Below, piece after piece: positions 50,963 to 60,622 of a stretch of DNA of 64,000 bases; within the stretch, counting starts at the first letter, position 1, and each line of letters opens with the position of its first letter. Source of the stretch: JBLIRR01 sp049472395. GTDB lineage: Bacteria; SZUA-182; DTGQ01; JBLIRR01. A program made the translations under genes and the position numbers. The DNA is taken from contig JBLIRR010000021.1 in assembly GCA_049472395.1 (NCBI GenBank), forward strand, positions 1-64,000, written 5' to 3'. The notes under the pieces are model-generated. The model searched no databases. It saw only the letters and a program-made list of their open reading frames with translations, and had not been told where the DNA came from.

Positions 50963-51588
50963 GGCCTCTTGCCCCCTTATTTTATCATCTTGTCAGAATA
51001 TTGCTTTTTTTATTCTCATCAGTGAAAAATTCATTGGGTATATTTATTTATATCATACGTGGAGATTTTTTTTCAAGAAGAATTGCTCAGCAATGCTCAT
51101 TATGGCCAATTGTTTTGTTGGCCAGGGATTCCTGTATTCGTTTCGCTCAACGCTCGGCTTTTAAGAACTTCTAAGCTTGCTCCGCGAAATTGCAAAAACT
51201 CGCTTCGCTCAGACAATTGCAATTTTTTATCGCTCCACGTCGCTAAGAAGTTCTATAAAAGACCTTGCTACACCGCTCAACAAATAGCAGGAATCCCTTA
51301 TACTTCTGGGAGTATGCTCTGATGAGATTGCTGAGAGTTGCCGGTAATTTTTAAGGATGGTGTGCTGGCTAATTTAACTTTAAGTTAAAGTTGAAGTTCA
51401 TAAATATTGTACCGATAAACATTTTATCTACTCAAATATATTCACTTAAGCGAGTAGGGGTTACAATAATATAGAAATCAATACTTTATATAAAAAAGAA
51501 TGTGTAATTCAGGGGGCGGAGCTCTCGAAAGCCAGCAGACCTTTTACTTGAAGTTTACCACCATAGTTTTTAAATATTACAATAGAGT
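50963..51588. other. 626-bp spacer with a palindromic element
   Basis: No gene is seen. A 175-bp palindromic repeat element fills 51124-51298. The stretch 51300-51588 contains aacttTAAGTTAAAGTTgaagtt-like A/T palindromic tracts at about 51377-51397 but no gene. The promoter for the MerR gene should lie near the end. Confidence 0.55.
51124..51298. repeat. About 175-bp element with paired inverted repeats
   Basis: Outer arms agggattcctg (51124-51134) and caggaatccct (51288-51298) are perfect complements. Inner arms ttttaagaacttctaagc (51159-51176) and gctaagaagttctataaaa (51242-51260) pair with few mismatches, and aattgca/ tgcaatt pairs lie within. The middle repeats tcgctc several times. No ORF. 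The right part (51267-51298) is similar to 32663-32694. It looks like a degenerate non-autonomous mobile element. Confidence 0.6.
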
Positions 51589-51924
51589 ATGGATCTAAAT
51601 AAACCAACCTTTACTATCCAACAACTGAGCGAGAGGCTTGAAATCCCAAGGCCCACATTGCGATTTTGGGAAAAGGAACTGGAAGGTGTTATTGTTCCTC
51701 TCAGAACACCTGGGGGGCAGAGACGCTATACAATGGGACACTGCCTCATCATAGAAAAAATAAAGAAATTGCGCGATGAGGGTATGAATTTGGCTGAAAT
51801 AAAAAGAGAGTTGAGGAAGAATAAAGGCACCATACAATCTGCTTCAAAGGAAATTGATCAATTAGCAGAAAAATTAGCCGAAATCGTGAAAGCTGAAGTT
51901 TATAACTTTTTCAGCAAGGAGTAA
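51589..51924 (+). CDS. MerR-family regulator
   Basis: A 111-residue protein with a MerR winged helix at the N-terminus (FTIQQLSERLEIPRPTLRFWEKEL, then PLRTPGGQRRY) and a C-terminal coiled coil (about 70-105). It has no separate ligand-binding domain and no cysteine arrangement for metal sensing, resembling the small MerR/HTH proteins that act as simple repressors or activators. Targets unknown; the methyltransferase gene follows 27 bp downstream. Confidence 0.88.
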   Translation: MDLNKPTFTIQQLSERLEIPRPTLRFWEKELEGVIVPLRTPGGQRRYTMGHCLIIEKIKKLRDEGMNLAEIKRELRKNKGTIQSASKEIDQLAEKLAEIVKAEVYNFFSKE

Positions 51925-51951
51925 GTATGAAAGGAGCTCTGGAAACACCTT

Positions 51952-52626
51952 ATGTTTACGACACTCGATTGTATAAATAAAACGAAAGATACATGTTCTC
52001 AGGATACGCCATCCATAACACTCGGGGCTATGACCTCCCACATTTTATTGAATGATCCGGAATATATGGCATGCATACTTTCACGATATAAGTTTTGTAT
52101 GAGGCTCCTGCAAGGAAAATCATATATTTTGGAAGTGGGGTGCGGAGATGCGTTTGGTACCCCTATAATAGCGAAGGCAGTGAAGCATCTTATGTGCATA
52201 GATCATATAAAAGGATTAATTGCAGATAATAAAAAAAGGCTTAAAAGTATTGAGAACATTGAATTTCATACGATGGATATAATAAAGGAGGTTCCGGATA
52301 GGATTTTTGATGCTGCGTTTTCTCTCAATGTAATCGAGTATATTGAGCCGGATAATGAAGATATTTTTATAAATAATATTTGTAGATGCTTATCACATGA
52401 TGGGGTATTTATTATTGGCACACCGAATTGTGAAACCGTCAAGTATGCCACGGATAAGGTGATGCCGCAAATTAATCGTAAAAGCCACAGTGCCCTTCGT
52501 CGGTTGTTGGATAAGTTTTTTCTCAATACTTTTATCTTTTCTATGAATGATGAGATAGTGTATGCAGGTTTTTATCCGTTCGCTCATTACTTTTTTGGAT
52601 TAGGAGTCGGTCTAAAAGAATATTAG
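51952..52626 (+). CDS. Class I SAM-dependent methyltransferase
   Basis: A 224-residue protein with the SAM loop ILEVGCGDAFGTPIIAKAV (about 60), the acidic turn CIDHIKGLI, motif FHTMDI and the post-I strand FDAAFSLNVIEYIEP, then DGVFIIGTPN. This is the Methyltransf_11/23 type; substrate unknown. The next gene after a repeat is a GT2 glycosyltransferase with TPRs, so methylation of a glycan or of a nucleotide-sugar product is possible. Weak upstream ribosome-binding site (GAGCTC), so the start is less sure. Confidence 0.85.
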   Translation: MFTTLDCINKTKDTCSQDTPSITLGAMTSHILLNDPEYMACILSRYKFCMRLLQGKSYILEVGCGDAFGTPIIAKAVKHLMCIDHIKGLIADNKKRLKSIENIEFHTMDIIKEVPDRIFDAAFSLNVIEYIEPDNEDIFINNICRCLSHDGVFIIGTPNCETVKYATDKVMPQINRKSHSALRRLLDKFFLNTFIFSMNDEIVYAGFYPFAHYFFGLGVGLKEY

Positions 52627-52641
52627 CAGAATCAATTGTTC

Positions 52642-52702
52642 AGCAATTCTAATTTTGGGTATATACCAGGTGAGGAATTTAACATTTAAAATTAGAATTG
52701 CT
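52642..52702. repeat. 61-bp hairpin element with perfect 15-bp arms
   Basis: AGCAATTCTAATTTT (52642-52656) and AAAATTAGAATTGCT (52688-52702) are perfect reverse complements. The loop contains a small palindrome ggtatatacc (52658-52667) and gaggaatttaaca, the sequence that also precedes the 15-mer at 33247. It lies between the methyltransferase and GT2 genes. Confidence 0.85.
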
Positions 52703-52753
52703 ACAATTATTCCGTTGTTGGCTTAAACAAAAATAGTTGGATAGGATTTGAAA

Positions 52754-54235
52754 ATGAACATAGGCAGATTGAGTGTAACTATGATTTGCTTTAATCATGC
52801 TCATTATATTGCTGATACGTTAGAAAATATACTCGATCAATCCTTTAAGCCGATTGAGATTATTATTGTTGATGATGGCTCTACTGACGCAAGTAGCGAT
52901 ATACTTCAAGAGCTTGCGAAAAAGAATGAGAATATTCTCTTAAAGCGCAATGAAAAAACAGTGGGGCGTACTTTGTCCAGGAAATTAGCGCTATCCTTAG
53001 CTACAGGTGAGTATGTGTATAATGCGCATTTTGAGAATAAAATGCATCCTGATTTTTTTGAAAAATCAATGAAGCTTTTAGCAGACTATCCGCAAGCCGG
53101 ACTTTGTTGTACACATTCTGCCGACTTTTCTGATGCTGCGCAGAAGGTGTGGTGTGAGAAATCTCGTTATTTTTCACCACTTGAATTAGCTGAAATACTC
53201 ATGGGGTACTCTATTTCTGACTGCACGTGTATTATAAATCGATCAGTAATAGACGATGCGGGAGGATGGGGTATTCCGGAACTAAGGTGGCATTCAGATT
53301 GGTTTTTAACGCATGTTATTGCTTTTAGAAGAGGGATCTGCTACATCCCGGAATCTTTTGTGACTCTGCCAGCCTCGGATGATTCTCCTTCCTTTGCAGC
53401 AAGGAAAAATATCAATGAGCATAAGGCAGAGCTCACCCATTTGGTGCATCTGCTGAAGTCTCCTGTCTATCGTGACATCTTGCCTCATTTTGTCCGCAGT
53501 AGCATTATGTCCTATTTTGGGGATGAAATTGTACGGATTGTAATGCGCAATCCTGATCTTTGGGATCCAGAAACAGTTATGTTAATTCAAAATCCATTAT
53601 GGCAATGGAATTTGCGGTTGGCAAAAAGGCTCCAGAATAATGCCCGTAAATCTTCATATTCTATAATGAAGACCAAAGCTGTCTCAATTTTAGATAAGGG
53701 AAATGCAGCAATGGCACAGGGAAAGGTATACGAAGCCTTTGAAATATTTAAATATCTCACACGCAAGGTTCCTACGATGGCTATGGGGCATGTTGCATTA
53801 TATAAGGCAGCGATTGCTCTTGAAGATTATGATTCGGCTCGTGAGGCTGTGCTCAAAGCAATTGCTCTTGAGCCAAATAATGCAGAATTTCAAAACCAAT
53901 TAGGGATAATTTACTATCGATGCGGGGACTATAAAATGGCGGAGAATATTTTCCAAAAGTCTCTCTCCTTAGACCCCAATAATTTTAATACATATATTAA
54001 TTTGGGAGAAATCTTACGCCGACAGAGATTTTATACTAAAGCAGAAAAGTATTATCAAAAAGCTTTAAAACTAAAACCTGATAATGTAAATTTGCTCGTG
54101 GCGTTAGGCCTCATCGCCCGCGAAACTCACTCATATGAAAGTGCGCAGAATTATTTCGAACGGGCCTTATCTCTTGATCCTTCCTGTGAGATGGCACGAG
54201 AAGCCCTTAAGGATTTGAAGGAAAAAAAGAAATAA
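52754..54235 (+). CDS. Family 2 glycosyltransferase fused to TPR repeats
   Basis: A 493-residue protein. The GT2 domain occupies about 1-220: SVTMICFNHAHYIADTLENIL, IIIVDDGSTDASSDIL, and TLSRKLALSLATGEYVYN; the usual DxD is altered (YNAHFENKMHPDFFE). A helical linker follows, and four or more TPR units from about 300 (KVYEAFEIFKYLTRKVP, LEDYDSAREAVLKAIALEPN, GDYKMAENIFQKSLSLDPN, RFYTKAEKYYQKALKLKPDN, HSYESAQNYFERALSLDPS). Such fusions often glycosylate surface proteins or flagellin. Start at ATG 52754, after AGGAT; a TTG two codons earlier is possible. GT activity is uncertain without a clear DxD. Confidence 0.88.
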   Translation: MNIGRLSVTMICFNHAHYIADTLENILDQSFKPIEIIIVDDGSTDASSDILQELAKKNENILLKRNEKTVGRTLSRKLALSLATGEYVYNAHFENKMHPDFFEKSMKLLADYPQAGLCCTHSADFSDAAQKVWCEKSRYFSPLELAEILMGYSISDCTCIINRSVIDDAGGWGIPELRWHSDWFLTHVIAFRRGICYIPESFVTLPASDDSPSFAARKNINEHKAELTHLVHLLKSPVYRDILPHFVRSSIMSYFGDEIVRIVMRNPDLWDPETVMLIQNPLWQWNLRLAKRLQNNARKSSYSIMKTKAVSILDKGNAAMAQGKVYEAFEIFKYLTRKVPTMAMGHVALYKAAIALEDYDSAREAVLKAIALEPNNAEFQNQLGIIYYRCGDYKMAENIFQKSLSLDPNNFNTYINLGEILRRQRFYTKAEKYYQKALKLKPDNVNLLVALGLIARETHSYESAQNYFERALSLDPSCEMAREALKDLKEKKK

Positions 54236-54288
54236 GAGTGTGCACTGTGAAAAACCACCAGTGAAGTTTACACTAAGAAGTACTTAAT

Positions 54289-56973
54289 ATGTTCAGGTCA
54301 ATTAAAAGTAAGATCCTCACATTTCAAATTATATTTATTTTATTTTTATCTTTAATTCTCGGATTTTCGACATATTTTTTTGTTGCCAATGTCTTGGAGA
54401 AAGATCAGCACGCAAGACTTCAATCCATTGCCCATGATAAAAACCGGGATCTATCTCACCTTATTGAGAATAAAAAAAGGATACTCGAGAGGATAGACAT
54501 GAAAGAGGTTGTGAGAATTCCTTCCCAAGACGATAAAGAAATGATCTTTAAAAACAATTATTCTCTATTTAGTGATGAATTTCCTATCCTTATATATATT
54601 AATGAGAATGGATTTGAAGAGTTGAAGATCGAAAATGGAACTCTGTCAAAGAGACTTATTGATGTAAAAGGAAGTCCGCTTTTCAAAGAGGCACGCCGAG
54701 AGCCAAATAAGGTTGTGACATTATTATCTTCATTGTATATAGAATTTGCTCTGTTTCGCCAGGGCCTTCATGATGAATATAAAGGAATAATTGTGGGAAA
54801 GATTCCTTTCGTCGATTTTGCTGAGGACATTCATCAACTTTCAATCGGACAGACAGGCTTTTTACTCTTAACTGATGCGCAAGGAAATATTTTATCCTCT
54901 CCCGGAAAGCAAAAAATGGAGCATGCATTATCACATATCTTCTCGGTTATCAACAAAAGATCGAGCCTTAAAAGAACCACCATTGCCGGCATGGATGTGT
55001 TACTAGCCTATAGTCTCATGACAGAGATAAATTGCATGATTACCGCAATTTTGCCACAAAAGGAGTTGACGGCAACCCTCCATGCGTTAAGAGATGTTAT
55101 TATCATTATGTGTTGTATCGCTCTTCTTATAGCCATTTTGGGGTCCTATATTATTAACGGTTATATAGCCAAACCAATATTACAGTTAGCCTCAAAAACC
55201 CAGCAGATCGCGCAAGGTGACCTGTATCACAGAGTAAATACCACCGCAGTGGATGAGATAGGAATATTGGCAAAATCCTTTAACAGGATGGTTGATCATT
55301 TGCAGGAGGCAATAATGGTGCGTGATCAAGAAATCATCGAGCGCAAAAGAGCAGAATCGATATTGCAAGAGGCAAAACAAAAGGCTGATTTGGCAAATAG
55401 ATCGAAAAGTCGCTTCTTGGCCAATATGTCTCATGAGCTTCGCACTCCTATGAATGCAATTATAGGTTTTAGTACTATGCTCTTCGATACTCAGCTTACT
55501 GCTGAACAGAGCGAATTTACCAAATATATACGCGACTCTGCATACAATTTACTCACTATTATCAATGACATTCTCGATTTTTCAAAGATAGAAGCGGGCA
55601 CAATTACCTTTGAAATAATCGATTTTGATATACGCACGATGGTTGAGGATATAGCAGAGATATTTTCTTTTAAAGCCAAGGAAAAAGAGCTTGAGATTGC
55701 AACTTTGATAAGTCCTCATGTCCCATTATGCATGCGTGGTGATCCTGGTAGATTAAAACAGGTGATGATAAACCTTGTAAGCAACGCAATAAAGTTTACT
55801 ACTAGGGGGGAGGTTGTTATGTACCTGGAACTTATTAAAGAGACGAATACATATGCCACAGTACGATTTAAAGTGACTGATACAGGCATAGGCATTTCAA
55901 AGGAGAATCGGTTAAAACTATTCGATTCCTTTTCCCAGGTAGATTCTTCTGATACGCGTCTATATGGGGGAAGCGGTCTTGGGTTGGCTATTTCAAAAAA
56001 TCTTATAAATAACATGGATGGTCAGATCGGTGTGGAAAGCGAGGAAGGGTGCGGGTCTACCTTCTGGTTTACTGTGACGTTAGAGAAGCAGGATGCCCCT
56101 CATGCTATCCCATTTGCAAATATTAAAGGTATTAAAGTCCTTATCGTGGATGATAATGCCACAAACAGAAAGATTTTAAGATATTACCTTAATTCATGGG
56201 GTTGTATAATTGATGAAGCGGAAGATGATCACCAGACCTTTAAAAAATTACATTCTGCTGTGAAAGAAGGAGCTGCGTTTAATATTGCTCTTGTTGATTT
56301 TTATTTACCAGGGACTGATATTTGGGGCTTAGCAAAAAAAGTAAAAAAAGATAAAGTAATCCATAATACCCATCTCATTTTATTAACCTCCAAGACTGAG
56401 CGCGGGGACGCTGCCAAATCAAAAAAAGTTGGCTTTTCCGCGTATCTTCCTAAACCGGTAAGACAGGCTCAATTATATGATTGTGTTGCGATGGTGATGG
56501 GCATAAGCCAAGTGTCCGGAGAACATCCCGAAGAGGATAGAGACTGCGTTTTGGTTACACGCCATAAAATTAGTGAAGAGAAGCGAAAAAAAATTCGTAT
56601 TCTTGTCGCTGAAGATAATATTGTAAACCAGACCATGGCAAGTCTTATGTTGAAAAAAGCAGGTTTTTTATGTGATGTGGTGGCGAATGGGCTGGAAGTG
56701 ATTGAGGCGATATCGAAGATTCCTTATAATCTGATACTTATGGATTGTCAAATGCCTGGAATGAATGGTTTCGAAGCTGCCACAGAGATACGGCGGAGGG
56801 AAGAAGGGAAGACGCACATTCCGATTATAGCCATGACAGGTTATGCAGTGACGGGGTATATGGAAAAGTGTATTAATGCCGGCATGAATGATTATATTTC
56901 CAAGCCTCTCAGTATGGACAAGTTGATTGAGATGACCGAGAAGTGGATTGAGGGTGTAGAAGAAAATGAATAA
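54289..56973 (+). CDS. Hybrid sensor kinase with two receiver domains
   Basis: An 894-residue membrane kinase. Helix (8-32), extracytoplasmic sensor (~35-265), second helix (~270-292), HAMP (~292-345), HisKA with His382 (NMSHELRTPMN), HATPase (VNLVSNAIKFT-type N box, DTGIGIS, GGSGLGL). A first receiver follows (~615-735) with the acceptor Asp670 in ALVDFYLPG, then the linker VTRHKISEEKRKK and a second receiver (~765-885) with Asp819 in LILMDCQMPG. It is clearly paralogous to the kinase at 60623-63598, sharing the receiver pair and the VTRH-ISEE linker. No Hpt domain; a separate Hpt protein is needed. Confidence 0.93.
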   Translation: MFRSIKSKILTFQIIFILFLSLILGFSTYFFVANVLEKDQHARLQSIAHDKNRDLSHLIENKKRILERIDMKEVVRIPSQDDKEMIFKNNYSLFSDEFPILIYINENGFEELKIENGTLSKRLIDVKGSPLFKEARREPNKVVTLLSSLYIEFALFRQGLHDEYKGIIVGKIPFVDFAEDIHQLSIGQTGFLLLTDAQGNILSSPGKQKMEHALSHIFSVINKRSSLKRTTIAGMDVLLAYSLMTEINCMITAILPQKELTATLHALRDVIIIMCCIALLIAILGSYIINGYIAKPILQLASKTQQIAQGDLYHRVNTTAVDEIGILAKSFNRMVDHLQEAIMVRDQEIIERKRAESILQEAKQKADLANRSKSRFLANMSHELRTPMNAIIGFSTMLFDTQLTAEQSEFTKYIRDSAYNLLTIINDILDFSKIEAGTITFEIIDFDIRTMVEDIAEIFSFKAKEKELEIATLISPHVPLCMRGDPGRLKQVMINLVSNAIKFTTRGEVVMYLELIKETNTYATVRFKVTDTGIGISKENRLKLFDSFSQVDSSDTRLYGGSGLGLAISKNLINNMDGQIGVESEEGCGSTFWFTVTLEKQDAPHAIPFANIKGIKVLIVDDNATNRKILRYYLNSWGCIIDEAEDDHQTFKKLHSAVKEGAAFNIALVDFYLPGTDIWGLAKKVKKDKVIHNTHLILLTSKTERGDAAKSKKVGFSAYLPKPVRQAQLYDCVAMVMGISQVSGEHPEEDRDCVLVTRHKISEEKRKKIRILVAEDNIVNQTMASLMLKKAGFLCDVVANGLEVIEAISKIPYNLILMDCQMPGMNGFEAATEIRRREEGKTHIPIIAMTGYAVTGYMEKCINAGMNDYISKPLSMDKLIEMTEKWIEGVEENE

Positions 56974-57043
56974 ATATTTTTTCTTCCCCCTAGAGATCGT
57001 AATCGTTTTAGTATATAGTAATTAACCGTATATTTTATAGAAA

Positions 57044-57982
57044 ATGTCTGAAAGTTTGTATCAAGGATTATGTAAGCCTTTATCGGCCAGTGAGCCAATG
57101 ATATGCAGAAATCTGGAAGAGCATATTGTAAAGCTTGCCGGTGAATTTGGGGAGAGAAACATTTGGAAATACAGTGAATTGGAAGAAGCGGCACGTTATA
57201 TTGAGAGCGTGCTTAAAGAGAGGGGATATATGGTGAGGGAGCAACAATTCAATGTTAAAAATAAGAGTGTCTGTAACATTGAGGCTGAAATCGCCGGGAT
57301 ATCGAAACCAGAAGAGATTGTGCTTATAGGAGCCCATTACGATTCGATCGCAGGAAGTCCCGGAGCCAATGATAATGCTTCAGGTGTTGCAGCCCTTCTC
57401 GAAATTGCCCGGCTTTTCATAAAAGAAAAACCGTTGAGGACAGTGCGTTTTGTCGCATTTGTCAATGAAGAGCCACCTTTTTTCAAGACAAAAAATATGG
57501 GAAGTTGGATATACGCGTCTCGATCACGACAGAATAAAGAAAAGATAGTCGCAATGTTTTCTTTAGAGACCATAGGGTATTATTCAGATACTCCAGGAAG
57601 CCAGAATTATCCGTTTCCCCTGGGTTATTTTTATCCAACGATCGGTAATTTCATAGCTTTTGTTGGGAATATTTCATCGCGACGGTTGGTTCGCCATGCT
57701 CTCGCCGTTTTTCGAAAAAATACGGCATTTCCTTCACAGGGTGTGAGCGCACCTTCCTGGATCAGAGGAATCAGTTGGTCGGATCACTGGTCCTTTTGGG
57801 AAAAAGGGTATTCGGCTGTAATGATTACAGATACTGCCCCGTATCGTTATGATCATTATCATACTATCGAAGATACCCCGGAGAAAATCGATTATTCCCG
57901 GATGGCGCGTGTAGTAACGGGAATTACCAGAATCCTCAATGACATTTCCAATGCTAAAGGAGGCCAGAATGGATATTTTTGA
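57044..57982 (+). CDS. M28-family metallopeptidase
   Basis: A 312-residue zinc aminopeptidase-like protein. Zinc and active-site residues are visible: GAHYDSIAGSPGANDNASG (His and both Asp), FVNEEPPFF (Glu-Glu) and the final His in YDHYHTIEDT. No clear signal peptide at this start, so it may be cytoplasmic or the start may be wrong. Substrates probably N-terminal residues of peptides; relatives also include glutaminyl cyclases. The last 14 bases overlap the nitroreductase gene. Confidence 0.88.
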   Translation: MSESLYQGLCKPLSASEPMICRNLEEHIVKLAGEFGERNIWKYSELEEAARYIESVLKERGYMVREQQFNVKNKSVCNIEAEIAGISKPEEIVLIGAHYDSIAGSPGANDNASGVAALLEIARLFIKEKPLRTVRFVAFVNEEPPFFKTKNMGSWIYASRSRQNKEKIVAMFSLETIGYYSDTPGSQNYPFPLGYFYPTIGNFIAFVGNISSRRLVRHALAVFRKNTAFPSQGVSAPSWIRGISWSDHWSFWEKGYSAVMITDTAPYRYDHYHTIEDTPEKIDYSRMARVVTGITRILNDISNAKGGQNGYF

Positions 57983-58481
57983 GGCGATAGCTCAAAGGCA
58001 TAGTTACAGGGGGGAATTTATCGATACACCGGTATCGCGGGATAATTTGAGGAAAATAGTACAAGCGGGAATCCACGCCCCATCAGGATGCAATGCACAG
58101 AGCACCACATTTATTATCGTTGATGATGGTACACTATTAGAAAAAATCAATACGCTGCTCTCCGTTCATGCCCTTGCATTTATTGTCTGTATAACCGATC
58201 CAAAGCCTGTGTATATGGATATGTCTTTTGAAAAACAGGATTGTGCTGCTGCCGTGGAAAATATGTTATTAGCCATTACAGCTCTGGGCTATGCGAGTGT
58301 GTGGATTGAGGGGAAATTACGGAGGGAAGGACGCAGTGAGAAGCTTGCACAGATTCTTAATGTGCCTCACGATAAATGTGTGCAAGTAGTGCTTCCGGTC
58401 GGAATACCAGTTGAGCCGGGAGTGCAAAGAGAGAAAAAGGTATTTGAAGAACGTGTGTGGTTTAATAGTTATGGAAAATAA
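57969..58481 (+). CDS. Nitroreductase-family flavoprotein
   Basis: A 170-residue protein, start at 57969 because AAAGGAGG precedes this ATG. N-terminal FEAIAQRHSYRGEFIDTPVS and APSGCNAQSTTFIIV are the FMN-binding features; the second half includes DCAAAVENMLLAITALGYASVWIEG. Such proteins reduce nitro groups, quinones or flavin-linked substrates with NAD(P)H. It is shorter than typical 190-220-residue members. Overlaps the M28 gene, so likely co-transcribed. Confidence 0.88.
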   Translation: MDIFEAIAQRHSYRGEFIDTPVSRDNLRKIVQAGIHAPSGCNAQSTTFIIVDDGTLLEKINTLLSVHALAFIVCITDPKPVYMDMSFEKQDCAAAVENMLLAITALGYASVWIEGKLRREGRSEKLAQILNVPHDKCVQVVLPVGIPVEPGVQREKKVFEERVWFNSYGK

Positions 58482-58492
58482 GGAGAAAAGCA

Positions 58493-58990
58493 ATGGGAGA
58501 GAAAATTTTTAGGAATTGGACCATATATATCCTGCTATTATCGTGTATACTGGCAATTATCCTGATACCGGCAACAGCCGGGGCCCTGATGATACGTCAT
58601 GCCATCGGCATAGATGGTATACGACTGATAGATAAAGCTCAATATGATGGTATGTTTAATTTTTTCTATCAGGGATCGTTAAATAATAAGAGTGCTTTCG
58701 TGGTCGGTTATTCTTCCGGGGATGAAGCAAGTATAATTGATCTTGCATATAAGATGTATATGCACCTTTACTCAAATGGCATCTTCTATCAATTGGGTGC
58801 TGTCTATATAGATGAAGATAATGATGATAGTGAAATGGGAGTCTCCGCAGCAATCGGATATGAGAAAAAATTATCACCTCACGTTGTAGTAGGTGGTGCC
58901 GTAAAAATAATAGCTGGGGTAGAGAATCCGGTGACAGGTGATGAAGACCCTCTTTATCATCCTGTCCTTAACCTTATAATAGCATTTTGA
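58493..58990 (+). CDS. Exported beta-rich protein of unknown function
   Basis: A 165-residue protein with a signal peptide (about 1-30, cut after ATAGA). The remainder alternates polar and aliphatic residues like a small beta-barrel or lipocalin-type fold (SAFVVGYSSG, GIFYQLGAVYIDEDN, GVSAAIGYEKKLSPHVVVGG, VLNLIIAF, ending in a terminal Phe as outer-membrane proteins often do). No known domain recognised. A GGAGAAA site precedes the ATG. The next gene also encodes a small barrel-like exported protein. Confidence 0.75.
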   Translation: MGEKIFRNWTIYILLLSCILAIILIPATAGALMIRHAIGIDGIRLIDKAQYDGMFNFFYQGSLNNKSAFVVGYSSGDEASIIDLAYKMYMHLYSNGIFYQLGAVYIDEDNDDSEMGVSAAIGYEKKLSPHVVVGGAVKIIAGVENPVTGDEDPLYHPVLNLIIAF

Positions 58991-59023
58991 TGCTTGAACA
59001 ATCCTTGGTACAGGGGAGGTAGA

Positions 59024-59497
59024 ATGAAAAAATATATCCTTGGTAAGATTATCCTTTTTATAAGTATAATAATTTTTCTTTTTTCTTCAATAGCTTTAGC
59101 TCAGAATAAGACACTAGGAATAGGAGTAATCGTTGGAAAGCCAACTGGCTTGAGCTGCAAATATTGGCTCAGTCAAGGCACAGCAATTGACTTTGCCGCA
59201 GAATGGTCGTTTGGGGATCGGGAATCAGGGCATATTCACGGCGATTATCTATTACATCGATTTGATCTTGTAAAGATTGAGGAGCGAAGTTTTATCGTAT
59301 CATATGGGATTGGAGCACGAATCTGGTTTAAAGAGGATGAGGACACCCGGGTGGGGATCCGCATACCTATAAGTTTAGCCTATATGTTCAGCCGAGATCC
59401 CTTTGAGGTATTTATTGAGGGTGCGCCAATTATTGATATTGCTCCAAAGACAAAGCTTGATCATAATCTGGGCTTAGGTGTAAGGTTTTATTTTTAG
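59024..59497 (+). CDS. Small outer-membrane barrel-like protein
   Basis: A 157-residue exported protein, start at 59024 because GGGGAGG precedes this ATG. Signal peptide to about SIALAQ. The mature part (GIGVIVGKPTGLSCKYWLSQ, AIDFAAEWSFGD, YGIGARIWF, IRIPISLAYMF, LGLGVRFYF) shows alternating strands and an aromatic C-terminal FYF, typical of eight-stranded outer-membrane barrels; the GKPTGLSxKYWL opening resembles a family of small exported proteins of unknown function. It follows the preceding exported protein by 33 bp. Confidence 0.75.
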   Translation: MKKYILGKIILFISIIIFLFSSIALAQNKTLGIGVIVGKPTGLSCKYWLSQGTAIDFAAEWSFGDRESGHIHGDYLLHRFDLVKIEERSFIVSYGIGARIWFKEDEDTRVGIRIPISLAYMFSRDPFEVFIEGAPIIDIAPKTKLDHNLGLGVRFYF

Positions 59498-59731
59498 TAC
59501 ACTAATTTCATTTGACAAAATTTCTGTTGGAGCCAACAGGATTCCTCTTGTATACACTCTTGACTAAAATTTGGAAGAATTGCCAGTAAAAACCACCGGT
59601 TTTAAAAAGTTGAGGTGAAGGACGAAGATTTCTTAAGGTGGTCTTGTTCATAAATTATGTCGATAATAAGTATGAGGGTGGGAGTGTACTCTCCCGGGGA
59701 CGGGGATTAAAAAATTTAAGGAAGATACATT

Positions 59732-60565
59732 ATGGACGCTTATTCTAATCAAAGGAAGCCATTCCTAAAAGATTGGCTAAACGTAGGGGATATAATGAGT
59801 AAAAGTGTACAAAGGATTTCACCTGATAAAAGTCTTGCAGCAGCCGCACAAATAATGTCTGCAAATAATATATCATGTATTATTGTCATAGATAATAATA
59901 AATTGGTCGGTATACTCACAGAAACAGATTTTCTCAAGAAGGTTGCAGATAAGAACAAGAATTTTGAGACTATTTTTGTGGATGAGATAATGACTTCGCC
60001 TGTTATCACCATACCAGCGAGTTTATCCCTCATTGATGCGGGCAGAATGATGCTTGAGAAAAGAATAAAACGGCTGCCTGTTATTCAAGATAAACGGCTT
60101 GTTGGCATTGTAACACAAACTGATATGACACGTGCCTTTACTTCAACCGATATATGTGATGATGTGGTGGAGATAATGAGCCAGAATGTGGCAGCGATAA
60201 ATATAGGATCTATGGTTGTTGAGGCGGTTGAGGTAATGGTCGCAAAAAATATTACTTCCATTGTGATCATGGAGGGGGAAAAAGTAGTGGGGATCTTTAC
60301 GGAACGAGATCTGTGCAGAAAAATAATTGCCCCACGAAATGAACCGACCAATCTTAAGATTGAAAAGGTGATGTCCCGTCCGGTAATGAGTATCCCCTAT
60401 CATTATTCACTCTCAGATGCCAGTAGGATAATGGAGAAAATGCATATTCGAAGGTTGGTAGTTATGAAGGAAAATAAGTTATGCGGAATACTGACACAAT
60501 CTGATATTTTCCGGGCTATGCAAGAGCACCTTGACAAGGAAGAAAAAAAATTGCACCCTGCTTGA
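59732..60565 (+). CDS. Protein with four CBS domains
   Basis: A 277-residue cytoplasmic protein with two CBS pairs. First domain ~18-70 (VGDIMSKSVQRISPDKSL), second ~80-130 (VDEIMTSPVITIPASLSL), third ~145-200 (VVEIMSQNVAAINIGSM), fourth ~210-265 (IEKVMSRPVMSIPYHYSL). Each ends with a typical KLVGILTETD-type strand. CBS pairs bind adenine nucleotides and regulate partners. The hybrid kinase starts 57 bp downstream on the same strand, suggesting it may sense cellular energy state for that pathway; inference. Confidence 0.9.
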   Translation: MDAYSNQRKPFLKDWLNVGDIMSKSVQRISPDKSLAAAAQIMSANNISCIIVIDNNKLVGILTETDFLKKVADKNKNFETIFVDEIMTSPVITIPASLSLIDAGRMMLEKRIKRLPVIQDKRLVGIVTQTDMTRAFTSTDICDDVVEIMSQNVAAINIGSMVVEAVEVMVAKNITSIVIMEGEKVVGIFTERDLCRKIIAPRNEPTNLKIEKVMSRPVMSIPYHYSLSDASRIMEKMHIRRLVVMKENKLCGILTQSDIFRAMQEHLDKEEKKLHPA

Positions 60566-60622
60566 GAATGCGAATGCAAGAGAAGATACTGGAGTATATG
60601 CGGTAAAATAAGAGGAAATATA

